A DNA stretch of 23,008 bases from CAZNMF01 sp035547155 (GTDB taxonomy: Bacteria; Acidobacteriota; Vicinamibacteria; Vicinamibacterales; SCN-69-37), in NCBI GenBank assembly GCA_035547155.1, contig DASZVJ010000221.1:1-23008 (forward strand). Reading direction: 5' to 3'. Below are positions 21,101 to 23,008 of this stretch, in pieces. The position numbers were made by a program, and so were the translations under genes. Positions within the stretch are counted from its first letter, which is position 1. The number at the start of each line of letters is the position of its first letter. Below the pieces are notes generated by a model. The model was not told where the DNA came from. It saw nothing but the letters and a program-made list of their open reading frames with translations, and did no database searches.

Positions 21101-23008
21101 AGACCGAGACGTCGTTCTACGCGCTCGGCAAGGGCTACACGGCGTGGCAACGGTACGACCACAACCGCATCACGCTCGAGCCCGAGAAGAAGACGTGGAA
21201 GCCGGGCGAGACCGCGCGCGTGATGATCCAGTCGCCGTGGGAATCCGCGACTGCTCTCCTCACCGTCGAGCGCGAAGGCATCCGAAGCCATCAACGATTC
21301 GCGCTCACGTCGACGCAGCAAACCGTCGAAGTGCCGATCACCGAGGACGACATCCCCAACGTCTTCGTGTCGGTGCTGCTGATCCGCGGCCGTACGTCGA
21401 ACGAGATCGGCGCAGACGGCGACGATCCCGGCAAGCCCGCGTTCCGTCTCGGCTACGCAGAGCTCGCCGTCGAGGACGCGACGAAACGGCTGTCCGTCGC
21501 GGTCAATGCGGATCGCAAGAGCTATCGTCCCGCGAACACCGCGCACGTCTCCGTTGCGGTGACCGACGCCGCCAGCCGTCCCGCGTCGAGTGAAGTGACA
21601 TTGTGGGCCGTCGACTACGGTGTGCTGTCGCTCACGGGCTATCACGCGCCGGACGTGCTCGGCTCGGTCTATCAGCACAAATCGCTGCAAGTCATGAACG
21701 AAGACAGCCGCCAGCGCATCGTCAGCCGCCGCGTGTTGACGCCAAAGGGCGAAAGCCCCGGTGGCGGGGGCGGCGCGGAAAGCGGCGTGACCGACGCACG
21801 CCAGGATTTCCGGCCGCTCGCGTTCTGGCTGGGCTCGGTCGAGACCGACGCGTCAGGCGCGGCGACACGTGACGTCACGTTACCGGAGTCGCTGACGACG
21901 TATCGCATCATGGCCGTGGCGGCTGACTCCTCGTCTCGATTCGGCCTCGCTGATTCCGAGATCACCGTCAGCAAGCCGCTCGCGCTGCTGCCGGCGTTTC
22001 CGCGATTCCTCACGCTGAACGACCGCGCGTCGTTCGGCGCCGTCGTCACGAACACGCTGCCGACGGGCGGCAACGCGTCGGTGACGATCCGCAGTCTCGA
22101 TCCGGCGATCCTCCAGTTCCAGGGCAACACGTCGCAGACGATCGCGCTCGCGGCGAACGGCACGGAGCCGGTGCGTTTCGACGCTACGGCACGTGGTATC
22201 GGGACCGCGCGCGTCCGCGTGACCGTCAAGCTCGGCGATGAGACGGATGCGTTCGAAACGACGCTGCCGGTGACGGCACCGGCGCCGATCGAAACGCGTG
22301 CGGCGTTCGGCGACACGACCGATCGTGCGACGGAGCGTCTCGCGCTTCCCGCGGGCATCGTGCCGAGCCTCGGCGGACTGAACGTCCAGCTCTCGTCGAC
22401 CGCGCTCGTCGGCCTTGGCGAAGGCGCGCGCTATCTCGTCGACTACCCGTTCGGTTGCGCCGAGCAGAAAGCGTCCGCCGCGCTGGCACTCGCACTCGCC
22501 TCCGACCTCGGCAGCGCGTTCGCCATGGGCCGCATCGCACCGGCCGACTATCGGGCGCGCGCGACGTCGCTGCTCGGCGAGCTGCCGCGCTATCAATGTC
22601 CGGATGGCGGGTTCGCGTATTGGGCCGGCAGCTGCGTCAGCACGAGTGTCTATCTGACGAGCTACGTGCTGCACGTGATGAAGGCCGCCGACGGTCTCGG
22701 CATGGCGAGCGATCGCGGCGTCATCGATCGCGCGCTCGACTATCTCGAGGCCCAGCTGAAACAGACGACGCCACCGCAGCAGGTGCAGTGGCTGCCGCTC
22801 TGGAGCGCGGGTCAGGCGTTCTCGGTGAAGGTACTGGCTGAGTACGGACGCAATCAGGATTCGAACATCACGCGCCTCGCCGGCATGGCGGATCGCCTGC
22901 CGGTCTTCGCGCTGTCGTATCTCGCGGACGCCATGACCGCGTCGAATCAGCGCAACGCGCGCTATGACGACATCGTGCGGCGGCTGACGAACGCGATGCG
23001 CGTCGAAG
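18118..23008 (+). CDS. Secreted bacterial alpha-2-macroglobulin with CAEQ thioester, partial
   Basis: 1,630 codons are visible and the frame is open at the right edge; known bacterial homologues suggest a few hundred residues are missing. AGGAG lies 4 nt before the ATG. Residues 1-~28 (RRRLVTPILTLGLACLISLQ) form a signal peptide; the cysteine is not in a good lipobox, so lipid anchoring is doubtful. An Ig-like Big_5-type domain covers ~35-130 and the MG2 motif FTDRGVYKPGEEIH is near 635-648. The bait/MG region is ~1000-1220, ending in a glycine-rich PGGGGGAESG stretch. The A2M domain begins near 1227 (DFRPLAFW), and the thioester sits at Cys1447-Ala-Glu-Gln1450 (YPFGCAEQ). These proteins trap proteases in the periplasm; cleavage of the bait exposes the thioester, which captures the attacker. 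No pbpC neighbour is seen on the visible side. Confidence 0.94.
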   Translation, partial: MRRRLVTPILTLGLACLISLQASTQSAQLRIVQAAPTGEIGQLSDANEIRIVFSEPMVALGRIPSNPAPPWITIQPAIRGTYRWSGTTILIFTPDPAAPLPNATRFTVTIDGSATSDAGRQLGQPYRFTFTTPTVRLTSMRWYRRQDRFDQPVVLVLNFNQRVRAEDVLAHAQARYEPHDWDAPALSDRARARMTATEPNGVAAFDARVAAARQTAARRDVIALRATTDWDRERFPPADTMVVLETTNVPPPGTWIELTIDARIPGVDGSAPPPQAQRSTAELDPVFFAYGFACDDACDPSGYNGLRFSTAVNVSRFATALSVRDITTASNEQLVRQKTAVPATSLDTETTPGLEDAGYERQPPARTFAYRLPPALQARDGQTLGTPWIGIVENWHEQAFTSFGDGHGVWEASGGPQLPFYARNFRDVTQWLTRLDPADLMPRILALDKNDFRDVPPGAGTARRLDVTPDATQSYGIDLRPVLPNGTGLVWAGVRPGEPIPQADRAVPADAADRSSIVQVTNLGVSVKDSPQSTLVFVTRLDNGDVVDGATVSIIDTQNRQVWRGTTDRDGIAIAPALPLRKPDDWYDLSFIVTAEKNGDVAYLGSNWNEGIMSWDFGLPYELHESTDILRGSIFTDRGVYKPGEEIHAKAIVRADTPTGIRLLPAGSTLDVRVRDARGQDVDRRTITLTRWSSAEWTWTVPAAGTLGNYSIEARVPGPPRAQRNDASPESTESSGDWLKRISGSFLVAAYRRPDFRVDAQITADRPIAGAALSGHVDARYLFGASLARRPVRWSLTREIDLDIPSAILERYPEDRYAFGYYARDDKGAERIAGADATLDASGTIAVSADATSGVDVPYRYTLEGDVEDVSRQHIANRASLVVHPAPWYIGLRRPDYFADITTGTSVDVVAVDLQGQVATGVPVTLALTRVQWNSVRRAEGGGFYTWESEEVRTPAGQWTVTSAATPVTVQIPLTDGGSYVLTATAHDADGHATKTETSFYALGKGYTAWQRYDHNRITLEPEKKTWKPGETARVMIQSPWESATALLTVEREGIRSHQRFALTSTQQTVEVPITEDDIPNVFVSVLLIRGRTSNEIGADGDDPGKPAFRLGYAELAVEDATKRLSVAVNADRKSYRPANTAHVSVAVTDAASRPASSEVTLWAVDYGVLSLTGYHAPDVLGSVYQHKSLQVMNEDSRQRIVSRRVLTPKGESPGGGGGAESGVTDARQDFRPLAFWLGSVETDASGAATRDVTLPESLTTYRIMAVAADSSSRFGLADSEITVSKPLALLPAFPRFLTLNDRASFGAVVTNTLPTGGNASVTIRSLDPAILQFQGNTSQTIALAANGTEPVRFDATARGIGTARVRVTVKLGDETDAFETTLPVTAPAPIETRAAFGDTTDRATERLALPAGIVPSLGGLNVQLSSTALVGLGEGARYLVDYPFGCAEQKASAALALALASDLGSAFAMGRIAPADYRARATSLLGELPRYQCPDGGFAYWAGSCVSTSVYLTSYVLHVMKAADGLGMASDRGVIDRALDYLEAQLKQTTPPQQVQWLPLWSAGQAFSVKVLAEYGRNQDSNITRLAGMADRLPVFALSYLADAMTASNQRNARYDDIVRRLTNAMRVE

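Noticed and set aside
1..23008. tRNA, rRNA, riboswitch or phage/attachment sites
   Set aside because: I read both strands for tRNA-like cloverleaf ends, rRNA blocks and integrase genes and saw none. A covariance-model scan was not available.

Overview
The window comes from a high-GC bacterium, most likely an acidobacterium of the Vicinamibacteria type. This is inferred from two PadR-regulator plus orphan MacB/FtsX-type permease modules (the ADOP family typical of Acidobacteriota), the remnant of a third, a CsgG-like exported protein with a C-terminal module that I associate with acidobacteria, and dispersed GTAGGGGC-type intergenic repeats. No rRNA, tRNA, CRISPR array or insertion-sequence transposase was found.

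Left edge (1-513): a minus-strand MerE-like mercury transporter, cut by the window edge, follows a 28-residue one-helix ORF with a 4-nt overlap. Upstream is an AT-rich, operator-like stretch. Divergent from it is a 49-codon relic that joins the first ~26 residues of an ADOP permease directly to its last ~20.

521-7320, all minus strand, in transcription order: urc1 (GTP-cyclohydrolase-II-like), urc4 (DUF1688), upp (uracil phosphoribosyltransferase), a small exported lectin-fold protein, then padR and ADOP permease 1. The first three genes overlap or nearly touch and form the core of the URC pathway of uracil breakdown, in which uracil is first converted to UMP.

7456-12189, plus strand: a second padR-ADOP pair (ATGA overlap) and a MocR/PdxR-type regulator. 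Copies of a ~25-bp palindromic repeat lie before, between and after these genes. The last pair forms a perfect 24-bp inverted repeat at the convergent gene ends, and one arm encodes part of the MocR C-terminus.

12236-16818: a four-helix membrane protein and an exported family 3 beta-glycosidase (minus strand), then a 406-bp control region. That region holds two cre/LacI-type sites, one upstream of the glycosidase and one over the promoters of the CsgG-like gene (plus strand).

16881-17987: a CxxC thioredoxin-fold protein converges on an iron-sulfur APS reductase (cysH), with a double hairpin between them. 18118 to the right edge: a large secreted alpha-2-macroglobulin with an intact CAEQ thioester motif, incomplete at its C-terminus.

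All family calls were made by reading the translated sequence. No database search was run.
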